Of a stretch of DNA of 64,000 nucleotides, positions 10,037-21,960 are shown in pieces. The position numbers and the translations under genes are program-made. Below the pieces are notes generated by a model that made no database searches, was not told where the DNA came from, and saw only the letters and a program-made list of their open reading frames with translations. Every line of letters begins with the position of its first letter. Within the stretch, counting starts at the first letter, position 1. Source of the stretch: Azorinus chamasolen (Eukaryota > Mollusca > Bivalvia > Cardiida > Solecurtidae); the NCBI GenBank assembly GCA_963576725.1, contig OY755252.1:26370722-26434721 (forward strand). The letters run 5' to 3'.

Positions 10037-11579
10037 AAGCCGATAGATGGCGATGTAGACGAAAACTAAAATCCTAATTTCTTGAAAAAGTTTTCATTTG
10101 ATCTTGATGAAATAAAAGGCATAGCATCTCTCAGGCAGTGATCTGTTAGAAACCAGCCAAATTGTTAACTCTGATTCACAAAAAATACCCTTAAACTGGA
10201 TATTTTAGTGATAACTGATGTAAAATTTGTCTGAAATTCTTCAGTTTAAGACTAAAATTGTCTATAAACTGGCCTAATCATGAAGATCTTATACTGAGTT
10301 TGGATCCAGATCCTTATTTTAGCATAGACAAGCAAGTTCGAAATGCTAAATCGGGTTGAAATGGTCGTCGCTTGTGATCAGCACCCTAAAGAAGATGTAC
10401 GGTATGAGTCGGCATTCATGCCCCCGCGACAGGCACCTCTCCTTTCCAGAAGGGTATTTCAAGCACAAGAAGCAGAAAAAGACTACCCAATCAGATTTCA
10501 CTCAACAGTGCAGGGTGAATTTTAGCATAAAAGGACATTGTTTCCTATGGTTAGCATACCTTCATTAACTGTCAGCATTAATCAAAGATCTCAGCCGCAT
10601 GTAGTCGGCTTCGGCGGAAGCAGCACCGAGTAGCCGCAAAAGTCTTTTCACCCAAGACCGGCTGGTATTTCCTGTCATGCTCAGTGGTGTTGTACATGGT
10701 TCCAACCCCAGTGCAAAGTATCGGCTCAAAGAATATGCCACACAAAGCCCAACCATGGAAAAAATGTGTCCTTCCTGATGTGCCTCCAAGGCCTGAAAAA
10801 CAGGGAAACCACATAAAATATACAAAAATCCTTGAAAAATGCTTTAAGATACATGTTCAGAACTCTAATTTGAGTGTTTATGTTATGATTTAGCTAAATA
10901 TTGTTGTTTCTTAAATAGTGAAACTGTCAAGTTCACAATAAAAACAATGCTTTGTTACCTTTTTAAAGTCATCTGACCAAATTAGCTGCACCGTATTCAA
11001 AGAAACCCATAACAGAGGGCACTCAAACTTCAAAACTTAAGGCCAGCAGATACAAATAGATTTCAGAAATAGAAATAGCACTCTTTTTCCTTGCTTAGCA
11101 GCCACAGAAATTACAGTCGCGTCTGTCTGAAGCTACAAATAAGGGTTAAGAGTCGCCCGCTTTGCATGCTTGATGAACAATTTTTAATTAGCGGTTGCAA
11201 TTTATGTAGAGCTCTGCACTATTAAAGTTATTAAATGCAGAAAAAATGCAATAAAACTAGAAAGAGACACTCTGAAAATGCAAATTTGATTGAGACGAAT
11301 ATTAGATCTTGGAAATTATGTAAGAAAACACATTGGAAGAGCCAAAAAAAATGACAGGAAGCACTGAAAGAGTCGGTCGCGCGGCTAGATCCAATGAAAA
11401 ACTGTGATTTATGCGCTTCAAGCTAAATTTATGAGATGCTAAATGCTGGAATCTGTCCAAAATTTGATACATATGTTGGACCTTTGATTCCAGAAAAAGA
11501 TATTTCTCCAGCAGGAATATGTCAAGTAGCCAAAGGCAATTTTAGGAAGGCTTTCGGACGATACCGACGCTTCTAAGTT
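10035..11579. other. Unassigned stretch with two open frames kept in both SEG copies
   Basis: Frames at 10356-10568 (+, 70 codons, basic, containing SRHSCPRDRHLSFPEGYF) and 10578-10814 (-, 78 codons, containing GGTSGRTHFFHGWALCG) are open and unbroken in both SEG copies (41988-42200 and 42210-42446). The minus frame sits just after a possible splice acceptor (TTTTTCAG). I recognise neither as a known domain, and at 98% identity between copies openness alone is weak evidence. The rest to 11579 shows nothing. Confidence 0.35.
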
Positions 11580-12424
11580 CCCTTAGGAAAAAGGAAGGCA
11601 GTTAACTTGCAGTGATTTAGCAGTGTTTTTCAGAGCCAGTAAAAAGCAGTTTTTTTAGCAGTTTGTTCTAAACCAGTTTTTAGCAGTGAAAGTGCAGTGA
11701 AATCGGCCGAAATATTTAAATGAGCTAGCACTCATATGAGGTCATAAAAAACTGCAAAATAACTGGCTAACCAGTTATGAACCAGTTAAATGACATCATT
11801 AAACTGGAAGAAAAACTGTCCACATTTTTTCAGCAGTTAAATTACATCATAAAATACTGGAAGAAAAACTGCAAAATAACTGGCCATTATTTTTAAGCAG
11901 TAAAATGACATCATTGAATACTGGAAGAAAAACTGCCAGTATTTTTTGCTGGGGTGGGGGCGGGGAACAAATAAATTTCCATCAAAAGTTTTTTAACATT
12001 TTATATACTGTAATGGAAAAACATAACATACGGCTAAATGAAAATTATTATTTATGCTGCAGTTTTCAAAAGGTTCACTCTTAATTTTTAAGAATAAGTT
12101 AATTGCACCATTACTGGGCATTTTACAAAACACTAACAGATGACATACAGAGTAGATCCTGTTAAGACAGCTCTCTTACAAGCCCTCTAAACTTGGTCTA
12201 TACTATTTGTACATAACACATGTACTCCTTTTCAACACAGATGTTATACTACAATAACTGTACAAAATACATGCTCTCTTGTAAGTTGTAGTCTTGTTTT
12301 TAGCCATTTGAATAGATATTTACACCTAGCAAAATTACTTTAACAAATCAAAAGATTCAGAGTGCTGTCTATCTTCTTGAAGAGTTGCTCCATCATGAAA
12401 CTTTCCCAACAATCTTATGCAAGT

Positions 12425-13659
12425 CTATGGTCTTTTGAAAAGATGGTGACAAGTTTTTGCACCTTCATTTTTCTGTATGATAACTACCCTAGCTTTTCCT
12501 TCTCTTTGTGTGTCAGGCTTGTTGATCTGGACTATAGGCACAGCTGTATCCCCAGTCCTGCAATAACAAATGTTACTAATAACATAAACATTATCAAAAT
12601 AATATCAAATCTAATTCTTCCTCCCTGTTTATGTTTTATACACTTAAATTCAACAACCTATAATGAAAAATTTATCATGTTTTGACTGACCTATTTACAT
12701 ACATGTCCAATTTATTGACAAAATTTCATAAATCTGGATATTTAACTTTTTACATCATACACTTCTATGGCTTTGCAAATGGAGTAGACCAAGATCAATC
12801 CTGTAAGAGATAACTAATCCCCATCTTCTCTATTTGCTTTTGGAATAATATATTTTCTGCCTAAGCCAGAATTTGTGTTCATAATTTTATGCCATAATGA
12901 AATATAATCTGGTAATAATGTGACGCAATTACTTCCATGAACATTCATGGTGTAAAGGGTTACATCTCAACAAATCTTATAGGTCTGTTCCCAACTAAAA
13001 CAGGTAAGAATATTATTTTACTTGCTATAATTTCATTTTCATTGCAAACATAACTGTTGGAAAAAAGTAAACATATTCAATTTTCTTTTTTAATAAATCT
13101 GGTTATTGGTTGTATTTTCATGTCTCTCCCCATGAGATGCATGGGTACAGTGACTTTGGTGTTGCATGGTTGATCAGTGTCACCTTAAAAAGAAATAGAG
13201 AGTAGAGGGGTGAAGAGCTAGCTAGAATATTACCCCACCCACCCACTTACATGAAAATCGAAGATAAAAAATATTGAATAATAAAAATCTAATTAGTCTT
13301 AATTTATTAGAATTGATAATTAACTCACCATGGCAATTATGGAATTTTAAAAGCCTAATTCAGCTGTGTTCTATCAACTGTCATGCTATGTAATCGACAA
13401 CACATTTTTAAAACTAGAAATATTGACAGTTTGTAGCCACCATATTGGTTTCTTCCCAGTATTGCATCATGGGTAATTTACATAGTTGCCAAGACTTAAG
13501 CAAGTTGCCAAAACTCAACAACTGATCTTAGGCATTTACAATTGAGGCTATTTAGCATTTTATTTTACATTACCTTGCATCTGATCCTTTGGGCTGGAAA
13601 AACCAGCTAGGACAGTATCAAGTTGTTCTTCGCTGCATAGACATTCTATTCCAAGCGGG
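12425..13659 (-). other. Putative spliced coding remnant inside the 4.2-kb insertion
   Basis: Three exon-like blocks on the minus strand have splice-like borders. Block 1 (13659-13574) follows AAAATAG and ends AAG|GTAATG. It is open for 28 codons and includes LGIECLCSEEQLDTVLAGF. Block 2 (13183 to about 13077) follows TTTTTAAG, continues in the phase left by block 1 and reads about 35 codons to a stop. Block 3 (12557-12425) follows TTATTGCAG and is open for 43 codons to a stop, including VPIVQINKPDTQREGKARVV. Composition looks protein-like but I recognise no family, and block 3 does not join block 1 or 2 in phase without an unseen exon. It could be an element-encoded gene, a captured host fragment, or chance. 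Confidence 0.3.
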
Positions 13660-15141
13660 CTATTTTACATGAAGGCATATGTAACGGTTCTGCCATGGAG
13701 TTGATAGAAAGTTTATAAGAATTAAACTGCCAACTGTATACTGGTCATCAATACATTCACGTCAAACTGAAAATAAACATTAAAACAGCGTGAATATATG
13801 TCTGATGTGGATCCTAGTAATTTCAATTATTCGAACACAAATGTATACTGTGCATAATAATACAACGCAATGATACAATAACATTTCGTCCGAAACATGG
13901 ATGTCCGAAACCATGCATTTGAACGGAGACAGATTTGAATTTGAAAATCGTCGCAAATAAACACAGTGTTTACAAACTAATCGTACAGAATATACCTGAA
14001 AATGACATGATTTTAATATTGCATAAAATATACACAAAGACTGAGCTATATTTACCTCTTTGGAGCCCTTTCGGCAATGCAAAACGAAATTATCCACTAA
14101 TTTCTTCAACCGCCAGAATTTCAGCAGATTTCATACGCTAGGAACCAAACACGCGAAAGGGAACCAGAACGGTTCGGGCCAGCGAGCTTCGTACCTACGA
14201 TACTCGCACTGGGCCGCATTTACAGTTTCGGCGAATTAATTCGTGTTAATCAGCTAGGGTTTGATTTCAGGAATTTAACAAAGCCAAGTTGGGATAATTT
14301 TATTAATTTAATTGGTTTACGGAAGCAATTGGTGTGTTGTTTTTTATTGTGATTGACAATTTGATAATTCTTACGCAACATAGTCTAATAAGAGATATAT
14401 GTATACGTCTCTGGCCTAATTGTGCAACCCCCCCCCCCCAATCAGATCGGAGAGTGTTTTTTGTTTGTTTGTTGTTTTTTTTTTGGGGGGGGGGTTGTTT
14501 TTTTTTTTGGGGGGGGGTGTTCACCAACTTTAACGTCGGTCGTTACTTTTGAGCCATTACAGATAGAGACTTGATTCTTGGCATGCATAAGTATCTCATA
14601 AAGCAGCACAATTTGAGGGGTTACATGTCAAGGTCATCCTTAAGGGTGAAAGGTCAAATGTTTGTTTGTTTGTCAGCAACTTCAACCTTGGGCATAACTT
14701 TTGGATCAGTAGAAATAGAGACTCAGACTTGATATTTGGCATTCATGTATATTTCTTGAAGCTGCACATTTTCAGAACTGACATGTTAGGGACAAGGTCA
14801 TCCTTCAAGGTCAAAGGCCAGATATATACATGTAGGTCAACTAACTTACTTTCGAACCAATAGAGATATACATGTATAGACTTTATATTTGGCATTTACA
14901 TATGTATCTCATGAAGCCTAGCTCACAGTTTGAGTGGTGACATGACAATGTCAAGGCCATCCTCCAAGGTCAAAGTATAAATGTTTAGGTATTGCATTTG
15001 CTATACTGTGGGGGCATATAGTGTATATATAGCGTTTCACAAACACATCTTGTAACCTAGCTTAGATGGAGTTGTTTGTTATCTATATTTCATTGGTTAA
15101 TAACATAAATTAATTGACCAACGCAATAGGGGCAATGCTAC

Positions 15142-15378
15142 ATGGGGAAGGGGGTATACATGTATATACCGGACCAGTGGATGGAGATAATTGATCTCAC
15201 GCTGAGCCAGAATGATCAGTGTCTGCACTTTTCCACATTCAAAGAGGCAACTTGGCGCCATGCCAGGCAACAGGGCGCTAGCATTAATAAGACACGGGTG
15301 ATGCGCCAGCTATTTCTTACTAGCTGGATCACTGATCGTCAGCTTGATATGGAATCTACATTGTCATTATACTATTAG
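15142..15378 (+). CDS. Unrecognised short frame inside the 4.2-kb insertion
   Basis: A 78-codon frame containing CLHFSTFKEATWRHARQQGA, of balanced composition (Trp, Cys, His present), unlike the low-complexity frames around it. It could be a terminal exon: AACGCAATAG at about 15121-15130 is a possible acceptor and the frame stays open from there. No known domain is recognised. Absent from SEG2 because the whole insertion is absent there. Low confidence that it is expressed. Confidence 0.25.
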   Translation: MGKGVYMYIPDQWMEIIDLTLSQNDQCLHFSTFKEATWRHARQQGASINKTRVMRQLFLTSWITDRQLDMESTLSLYY

Positions 15379-15789
15379 TAATAAAATATGCTAGCTCGAA
15401 TTTGTTTTCCATTTCTATAGTAGATATAGGATCCTATACCTATAACTTTTAAAGGTTTGCAGTGTTTATCATGCAGTAAAATGAAAACTGCTATAAACTG
15501 GTTCTTCTGTTCAAATAAAAGCAACCAGAAAACTGCTCCAAGAAAAGTACTGCTATTTACTTCAAATTAAACCATTTTTTCAGGTAGCAGTTATATTTTA
15601 CTGTTAAAAACTGTCACAAATGAATGGAGCTAAACATGCAGTTTTTAGCAGTTATTTGAAAACTGCAGTAAACTGCTCACCAACAACTGATGGCCATGAT
15701 AAAATACTGCTAAAGAAGGCAGTATTTTCAAAAAACTGCTATTTCACTGCTAAAAAACTGCAGTTTTTAGCAGTTCTTTTTCCTAAGGG

Positions 15790-16646
15790 TTGCCCGTCAT
15801 TAGCCAAAATTTCTCAATTTAATAAAAAATGCTTGAAATTCAACAAAAATATAATCAACTGGGTTGTTCTATGCTGTTTAGATCCAGATCACAGAGCCTA
15901 TGAAGGCCAAATAGTCTGACAGAGCCTATGAAGGCCAAATAGTCTGATATAAGTGCAAGAGTGGTCTTTATACTTAACCGTTTAACACACTTTTTTTTTA
16001 AAAATCTCAATTTCTTCAAATTTACTCAGATCTGTTAAAAACTGTCTCATGTGCAAGCTACTAATTTAGTCATAAATTACCTACATCTGAAATTTCAGGG
16101 CAGTAATCCATACCGTTTTGAAGATATTCCATTTTAACAGTCTCTGTTATAGGTGTGAGCCCGGTCACTTTTGCCCTTCTTTATTCCATGTAAAAACAGG
16201 CATTTTCTGCATCCCCTAGCTACTTCCAGGCTTAGATTTGGGTTATACCTCTTAACACATTCATATTTAGTCCAAACACAGTCTCTAGATCACCAGAAAA
16301 CAAGGTCAAGAACGTTGACTTTTTTCACTACACACAAAAGTATGTACACACCGTCTATTTTCACTTTAAATTTGGGCCATTCTGACGCTACACACACATA
16401 TTTCCCAACATCCACCAGAGGAAGAAGTCCTGCAAGAGAGTCACAAAAAATGACCCCAATGGGCAGAGAATACACACAATAACTTGAAAACATGCAATTA
16501 TTCAGCCTGTCAAGTTCTTAAGAGACACTTATTAGCTCATATTTAAAGCACTGCATTTCTAAATACGTTGTGTCTCTATGGCTGTTTTCCATGAAATTTA
16601 TACTAGAGAAAATAGTGCAGCCAATGACTTGGGTCTACAATGATAA
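15790..16646. other. Non-coding stretch after the 4.2-kb insertion
   Basis: Colinear with 43248-44104. Contains a short direct duplication GAGCCTATGAAGGCCAAATA (at about 15895 and 15921), also present in SEG2. An open frame at 16171-16482 is frameshifted in SEG2 and is not supported as a gene. Confidence 0.5.
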
Positions 16647-17246
16647 CAAGAGCACCGCGAGACGGGGCAATATACGCCCGAAGGCTGTTCTATTTACACA
16701 ATATGTGAACCTTAAGAAGTTGCGCATATGAGGTCTATTAGGGCTAAGGCAATAGCAAGGAGAGTAAAACTGCTTATTGTAATAGTAATCTTTTATTTGT
16801 CTTTGGGCAAGCTGTAAAAGGAGCATTTATTTTGAAAAAAAAGGAGGAGTTAGTTGCACAAGAAATTGTTACCCGAAACTTTCAAAGGGCAATAACTCCA
16901 GAATGAAAAATGATATGAGAGTTATCTCACTGATATGCACAACTACACATCAGTATCTATCATTCCTGAAAGTTTGAAGAAATTATGTTGAAAAATAAAG
17001 GAGGAGTTAGTTGCACAAGAAATTGCTACCCGAAACTATCAAAGGGCAATAACTCCATAAAGAAAAATGATATGAGAGTTATCTCACCGATATGCACAAC
17101 TACACATCAGTATCTATCATTCCTGAAAGTTTGAAGAAATTATGTTGAAAAATTAAGGAGGAGTTAGTTGCACAAATTGCTAACGGACGGACGGACAGAA
17201 GGACGAATGACATGCGCCATACCATAATACGTCCCTTCGGGCGTAT
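16647..17246 (+). mobile_element. E1: pearl/Helentron-like element, short copy in SEG1
   Basis: Begins CAAGAGCACCGCGAGACGGG and has the subterminal repeat ATACGCCCGAAGG at 16672-16684. Its tandem core of 157-bp-type units (GATATGAGAGTTATCTCAC, CACATCAGTATCTATCATTC, GGAGGAGTTAGTTGCACAAG) is about two units long. An ACGG-type microsatellite (17184-17210) and a 3' hairpin ATACGTCCCTTCGGGCGTAT (17227-17246) follow, then AAAAA. The architecture of 5' leader, subterminal inverted repeat, tandem core, ACGG microsatellite and 3' hairpin matches what has been described for bivalve 'pearl' elements and Helentron-associated elements; the assignment is by structure. Confidence 0.75.
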
Positions 17247-17638
17247 AAAAAGGGATATGCTACATTCTATTATAAATGTGACTTTAAAGGTTAGCACTGT
17301 AGGTTAATGGGCCTTTTCGTATTGGAAAATTATTCTATTCAAACTTTTTGTTAACAGCGTAAACCTAAATCACGCTGAAACTGTCTGATCAGGATCTGCC
17401 CTGATTGCTTAGTCCGTAGACTTATTTCTTTAGATTCGATCATGGTTGCCTAGCGTCTCTGTAATCCATGTAAATGAATATTCACGAGGTCATGAAATCT
17501 TTAATAAATATTCTTAAGAGAAAAAAGGATTAATAAACACCAGTTAGCTCTGTTGACAGCGGACACCAAATTTGCTTTAAAATCAATTTCCCAATCCTTC
17601 TCGTATTTATATACATGTAAACAGCTTCACGCACGTTT

Positions 17639-17705
17639 GCAAATAGAGTAGATCCAGATCGGACAGTTCCTGTAAGAGCTGTCTGATCAGGTTCTGCTCT
17701 GTTGC
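17639..17705. repeat. Best CTGATCAG hairpin family member
   Basis: Left arm GCAAATAGAGTAGATCCAG...GACAG (17639-17666) pairs with right arm CTGTCTGATCAGG...TTGC (17679-17705) over 27-28 positions with a few mismatches across a 12-nt loop. The SEG2 counterpart is 44724-44789. Other degenerate copies lie at 3316, 7367, 7835, 17366, 17895 and 50224. Confidence 0.75.
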
Positions 17706-18089
17706 TTATGAAATGTTGATCTAATCCTATAGTTTCTGTCAGAGCCAAAGATCCCTTTGAAAAAATAGCATTGCGAAAAAAGGCGTCAGATCTCCATGAA
17801 TATTCGTGTAAGAAATAATAATTTCACGGAGATTGAGTTTTTGTAATGATACATGAGTACAAGTTTGGCTGTGACAGTAATTGTACAGCAAACCGATAAG
17901 ACCCTGATCAGTGATCAGGGATCTACAACAAAAGCTGTCTGATCTGGATCTAATCTGTTTGTAAATTTATTTCATTACGTTTGATCTGGATCTACTGTGT
18001 TTGCATTGACATAAACAGGCACATGCAGTGAAGGGTTTATAGTCGTGAAGAGATTTACTCACACATAATTTTTCATTGATTACAATACC

Positions 18090-18133
18090 TAAAAAGCACG
18101 AAGTAAATTCTGTATTTACTTCGTGCTAAAAAG
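18090..18133. mobile_element. 30-bp palindromic micro-insertion with target duplication
   Basis: TAAAAAG at 18090-18096 and again at 18127-18133 flanks a 30-bp insert (18097-18126) whose ends CACGAAGTAAAT and ATTTACTTCGTG are perfectly complementary with only 5-6 nt between. SEG2 has the single unoccupied TAAAAAG (45491-45497). Depending on where the ends are drawn, the duplication is 4 bp (AAAA, with 14-bp arms) or 7 bp. It behaves like a transposon reduced to its terminal repeats. Confidence 0.85.
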
Positions 18134-19711
18134 ATTGGCAAAGAACACATCTTGCACTTTTCTTTCGGTGATCGACCATCTAGACCCACGAAATGGCCCC
18201 TGTGGTCTACTCTGTTTGCAAATGTGTGAAAACACGTTCATATGAGGGAAAGGGTTAAAACAGAACTTCCCACTAGGTCCAAGCAAAGTGGGTATTCCCA
18301 ACACATGAAAGTTCATAAAGCAGAAATCTATTATCAATGAGAAAAAGGCATAAGTGGTGAAAAATAGACATCAGACTGTAAGTAGTGGTTTAAAATAGTT
18401 TTAGGCTTCTTAGTGAGTAACCGGAGGTGGAACGATCAAATAGAATAACAAAGTCACTTTTCTATTGCTTACCTGTTATAAATTAGTTGATTATCATTCC
18501 ATAATCATACATCCACACACAATTTCCACAAAATCCAACTTGGTGTCTGCTTATTTGGTCTCCATTTAGGGCATCGCCGTTTGTGTATTGAAAGCCTAAG
18601 GGTGAAGGTCGGTTTGTATCGGTGACCGGTGCATCTGTTAAATCTCCTCTAGAAAAAATGTCTTCTTTTAAACAGTGCTTGGATTGTTTTCAGATTTGAG
18701 TCAAATTGTAATATATTAACGAGCCCTTTTCATAGAGGCTATTGACAAAAACTAGGTCACAGAAATAAACTCTGTGTTGAAAAAACTACGGGATTACACA
18801 ATACACGAATTGATAGGGTATCACGAATCCATAGGAATATCATATTCATAAACAAATGTATAAATTTACCTAAATGAGAAAGTCTCAACCCAAAACAATG
18901 GGAATTTCATTGATTAAATTTACATTTAGTACGTAAGCAATATCAACCGTGGTCTCCATTTCGGGTCTTGCGAAACATTTTCATGAAATAAGATAATGAC
19001 CTCAGACGCTCAAGTCCTGGTACGTGTCGGCATGTGGGGCGCTTTGTCTCTATACTATAAATACACCTAACTCAACCTCATTGACGGAATGTAGCTTATT
19101 TTTGCTAAAGTTCATGTTTAGTATGCCCAAGACCTAGTGGGGACACGACCATTTAAGATATAAAAAAAACACACTAATTTTTAAACTGAGCGAGGGAAAA
19201 AGTCCACAACGAAAGTAAAAATGAAGGATTTGCCCATGTCCGAGATATTTATAATGTAGATATATTATTTTATTTATTATCTTCACTATTTGTATTATTC
19301 AGCACTACAGAACAATCGTAATTTGCAGTAAATATGCAGTAGAACTAGATATTTGGTAAATATAAAATAACTTACTGCCGTGTCTCGTGTTATTTAGCGG
19401 CCATATTGGATCTACCGATATTGGAATATTACACGTAGTGCGCATGCGCTGCGCAGCGAATGGCGTCGATGTGTGCGGTTCCAATTTTTCGCACAACGAC
19501 GACTGTGTTTAAAATTAGAGTGTTTCCGTGAAACTCACACCATCCGATTTTTTTCGATTTTATGACATAAAACGGCAAAATAAGTAGTTTTGGTCAGTTT
19601 GGAAAGTCACTACACCAAAAAACGTAGTGACTTGCCAAAACGTAGTGACTTGTTTGGTGTGCGATAACATGGCCGTAGTGACTTTCCAGGTTATGCAAAC
19701 ACACACACACA

Positions 19712-19824
<113 letters not shown>

Positions 19825-20049
19825 CAACCAATACCGGAAACTCACTACATTGTGTTTAACACCTGAAAGTCACTACACCTACTTCTAAAACAGATATAGT
19901 AAAACTGATTCCATAAAACAGTATAAAACAGCCTTAATAGCATGCCGTGCGGTTCAAATGTTGAAAATTCTTAAAAATAAGAATGTGTTTTTAACCGGGA
20001 GAGTCACTACATTTGTCACGTGACCATATTGACGCACCCCGGAGACCCA

Positions 20050-20550
20050 CTACAGCTGTAACACACATGCAACCCACTACATTTACAAACACACATGCAA
20101 CCCACTACACTTACAAACACACATGCAACCCACTACAGTTATAAACACACATGCAACCCACTACATTTACAAACACACATGCAACCCACTACAGTTATAA
20201 ACACACATGCAACCCGCTACATTTACAAACACACATGCAACCCACTACAGCTATAAATACACATGCAACCCGCTACAGTTAGAAACACACATGCAACCCA
20301 CTACAGCTATAACACACACATGCAACCCGCTACAGTTATAAAAACACATGCAACCTGCTACGTTTACAAACACACATGCAACCCGCTACAGTTATAAACA
20401 CACATGGAACCCGCTACAGATATAAAAACACATGCTACCCGCTACAGTAATATATAAACACACATGCATCCCGCTACCGTTATAAACATACACGCACCCC
20501 GCTACTGTTTTATATAAACACACATGCAACTCGCTACAGTTTTAAATAAG
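20050..20550 (+). repeat. 28-bp minisatellite, about 17 units
   Basis: Same unit as at 520-950. Two extra units (with CATGGAACCC and CATGCTACCC variants, about 20396-20450) are absent from copy a. The variant order is otherwise preserved, so the two arrays diverged by a unit deletion or duplication. Confidence 0.9.
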
Positions 20551-20564
20551 CTCACATTTCTTGT

Positions 20565-21293
20565 TTGACTGAGCTATTACGTGAAACTGGTACTGTTTCC
20601 GACCGTCCGCGACCAGGTGCACCAAGGGTGACGTCTGTACGCCAAGACAAATTTAATTTGACAACGTCACATCTGGGACAGCCAAATGAACGCGCAAACC
20701 ACAACAAATATGCTCGTGGTAATAGAGGGTTACATATCTGTGACAGAACAGTTTGTAATCGATTGGAGGAAAGTAGAATTTTCTGTCGACGTCTCTACGT
20801 CGGACCAATGTTAACCCAGCAGCACCGCCGTCTCCGTCAACAACTGGCGGTCGCTAATGTTGGTAGACAGTGGCAGAATGATGTATTTTCAGATGAGTCT
20901 CAGCTTCACCTTTCTGATCATGATGGGGGGGGGGGGGGGGTTAGAACGAACGGTATTGCGACTGTAACCCTGTAAAACGTGACCGCTTTGGTTGCGAAAG
21001 CGTTTGTATTCGGACACAGTCAGTCACAATTTAAGGTCACCGCTAGTCATAGTTGAAGGTAATGTCAATGCCCATCGGTATGTAAATCAAGTCCTACCTC
21101 TTGTTGTACTATCCATGATGCGACGTCGCCGATGCCTAACGTGCTCGCCCACATACATCTCAGCTCATTGTGACGTATATGCAATATTATAAGATGAATT
21201 CAGCTCACTGGCCCCAAGATCTGCCGACTTAAAACCCATAGAAAACATGTGCATGGTCTGGGACGAACTCAGTACTGGCCGCGAAACGTAGTT
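20565..21293 (+). pseudogene. Tc1-like transposase remnant, copy b
   Basis: Same gene relic as at 970-1693 and the better preserved of the two. A 136-codon frame runs from ELLRETGTVSDRPRPGAPRV through YVGPMLTQQHRRLRQQL to FSDES before breaking at a longer G run (20925-20940). The following NVNAHRYVNQVLPLVVLSMM block is in another frame, and the C-terminal acidic region is interrupted by stops. It lacks an intact DDE triad and the N-terminal DNA-binding helix. Both copies share the decay, so the element was already dead when R was duplicated. Confidence 0.85.
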
Positions 21294-21960
21294 CTGTTTA
21301 AATAATCTATATGTGAGAAGTTTATATCTTCCTCTCCCATTAATGACACCTATTCTGTTAAACGATGCCTTAGCCTTGAACTCAAACATTGTATGTAGTT
21401 TGACATCCGTAATAATGCTTATGTTAACATCAATGTTACAAAAGTGTTTATCTTTAAATCAGAAAACTTATATTTAACATTATAGAACTTTATTTACATG
21501 ATACTAAAGATTTGGACACACGTACACAAGTTATACCGCCTACGCTCTTTGCACTTAAATGCATGTATGAATTGAAAACCACTAGCCCATTTGAATCAGA
21601 CCAGCCACCGTGTTGTCTACTCTGTTAGCAACATGTAGCAGGCGCTGATGAATGGCAGCGTAGAGTCTGATCAACGAGGAGGCGACTCTGGGTTAACACT
21701 TCTTACACTTTATGAGGTACTTTACAAACGGGTAGGTATTCTGACATTGCAAATAAAAATACCGAGATAACTGGCAAGTTTAAAACTCAGCGTCTACACT
21801 GTTTTTATCTGCGACAAATTCATTTTTATCTGTCATCACAAATAGTGTAGCCTCGGATCAGACTTCGGGTTTCAAAAGCGGCAGCTGGTCGAGACCCATA
21901 CTGCATTATCCATTTTACTATTTTAGCACGGTCAATTTTTGACGAGGCCCCGATTCTACC

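Larger units (their letters stand above)
11580..15789. mobile_element. 4.2-kb terminal-inverted-repeat insertion unique to SEG1
   Basis: SEG2 reads TTCTAAGTTGCCCG uninterrupted at 43241-43254. In SEG1, 4210 bp lies between AAGTT and a second TT, giving a 2-bp target duplication (TT at 11578-11579 and 15790-15791). The ends are inverted: CCCTTAGGAAAAAG at 11580-11593 and its complement at 15776-15789. Both subterminal regions (11600-11950 and 15455-15780) are crowded with GCAGT/ACTGC, often as AGCAGTTTTTAGCAGT, as seen near the ends of some cut-and-paste transposons. Inside are a ~62-bp tandem repeat (11760-11940), G/T homopolymers (14450-14520), a CpG-containing patch (14140-14240), an inverted E6 5' end (15037-15052) and weak coding-like exons. 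No recognisable transposase was seen, so the superfamily is unassigned and the element may be non-autonomous. Confidence 0.88.
17247..19582. other. Non-coding stretch of SEG1 with dispersed hairpins
   Basis: Holds several CTGATCAG-family hairpins (17366-17412, 17639-17705, about 17895-18005, 18170-18225) and the 30-bp palindromic insertion at 18097-18126. SEG2 lacks the stretch corresponding to about 17065-17470 (deletion joining E1 to TAAATGAATATTCAC at 44560). From 18360 to 19582 I see no gene or recognisable repeat. Confidence 0.5.
2353..19698 (+). repeat. SEG1: first copy of a ~17-kb duplicated segment
   Basis: Colinear with 30125-47070 from TTCTACC at the left to GGTTATGCAA before the (AC)n tract at the right. 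In sampled stretches (10321-10820 against 41953-42450) mismatches run at roughly 1-2%, with many small indels. Differences by insertion: SEG1 has 4212 bp at 11580-15791 and a 37-bp palindrome insertion at 18090-18133, and it lacks the insertions of SEG2 at 37104-37240, 37610-41273 and 45113-45426. Flanks differ: R-right lies on the left and R-right follows the (AC)n on the right. It may be a true tandem duplication or two haplotypes laid end to end by the assembler. Confidence 0.9.

Noticed and set aside
14440..14520. Alternating T and G homopolymers as a possible G-quadruplex switch
   Set aside because: G runs of 9-10 could form quadruplexes, but such runs also arise from polymerase slippage and sequencing error; nothing else supports function.
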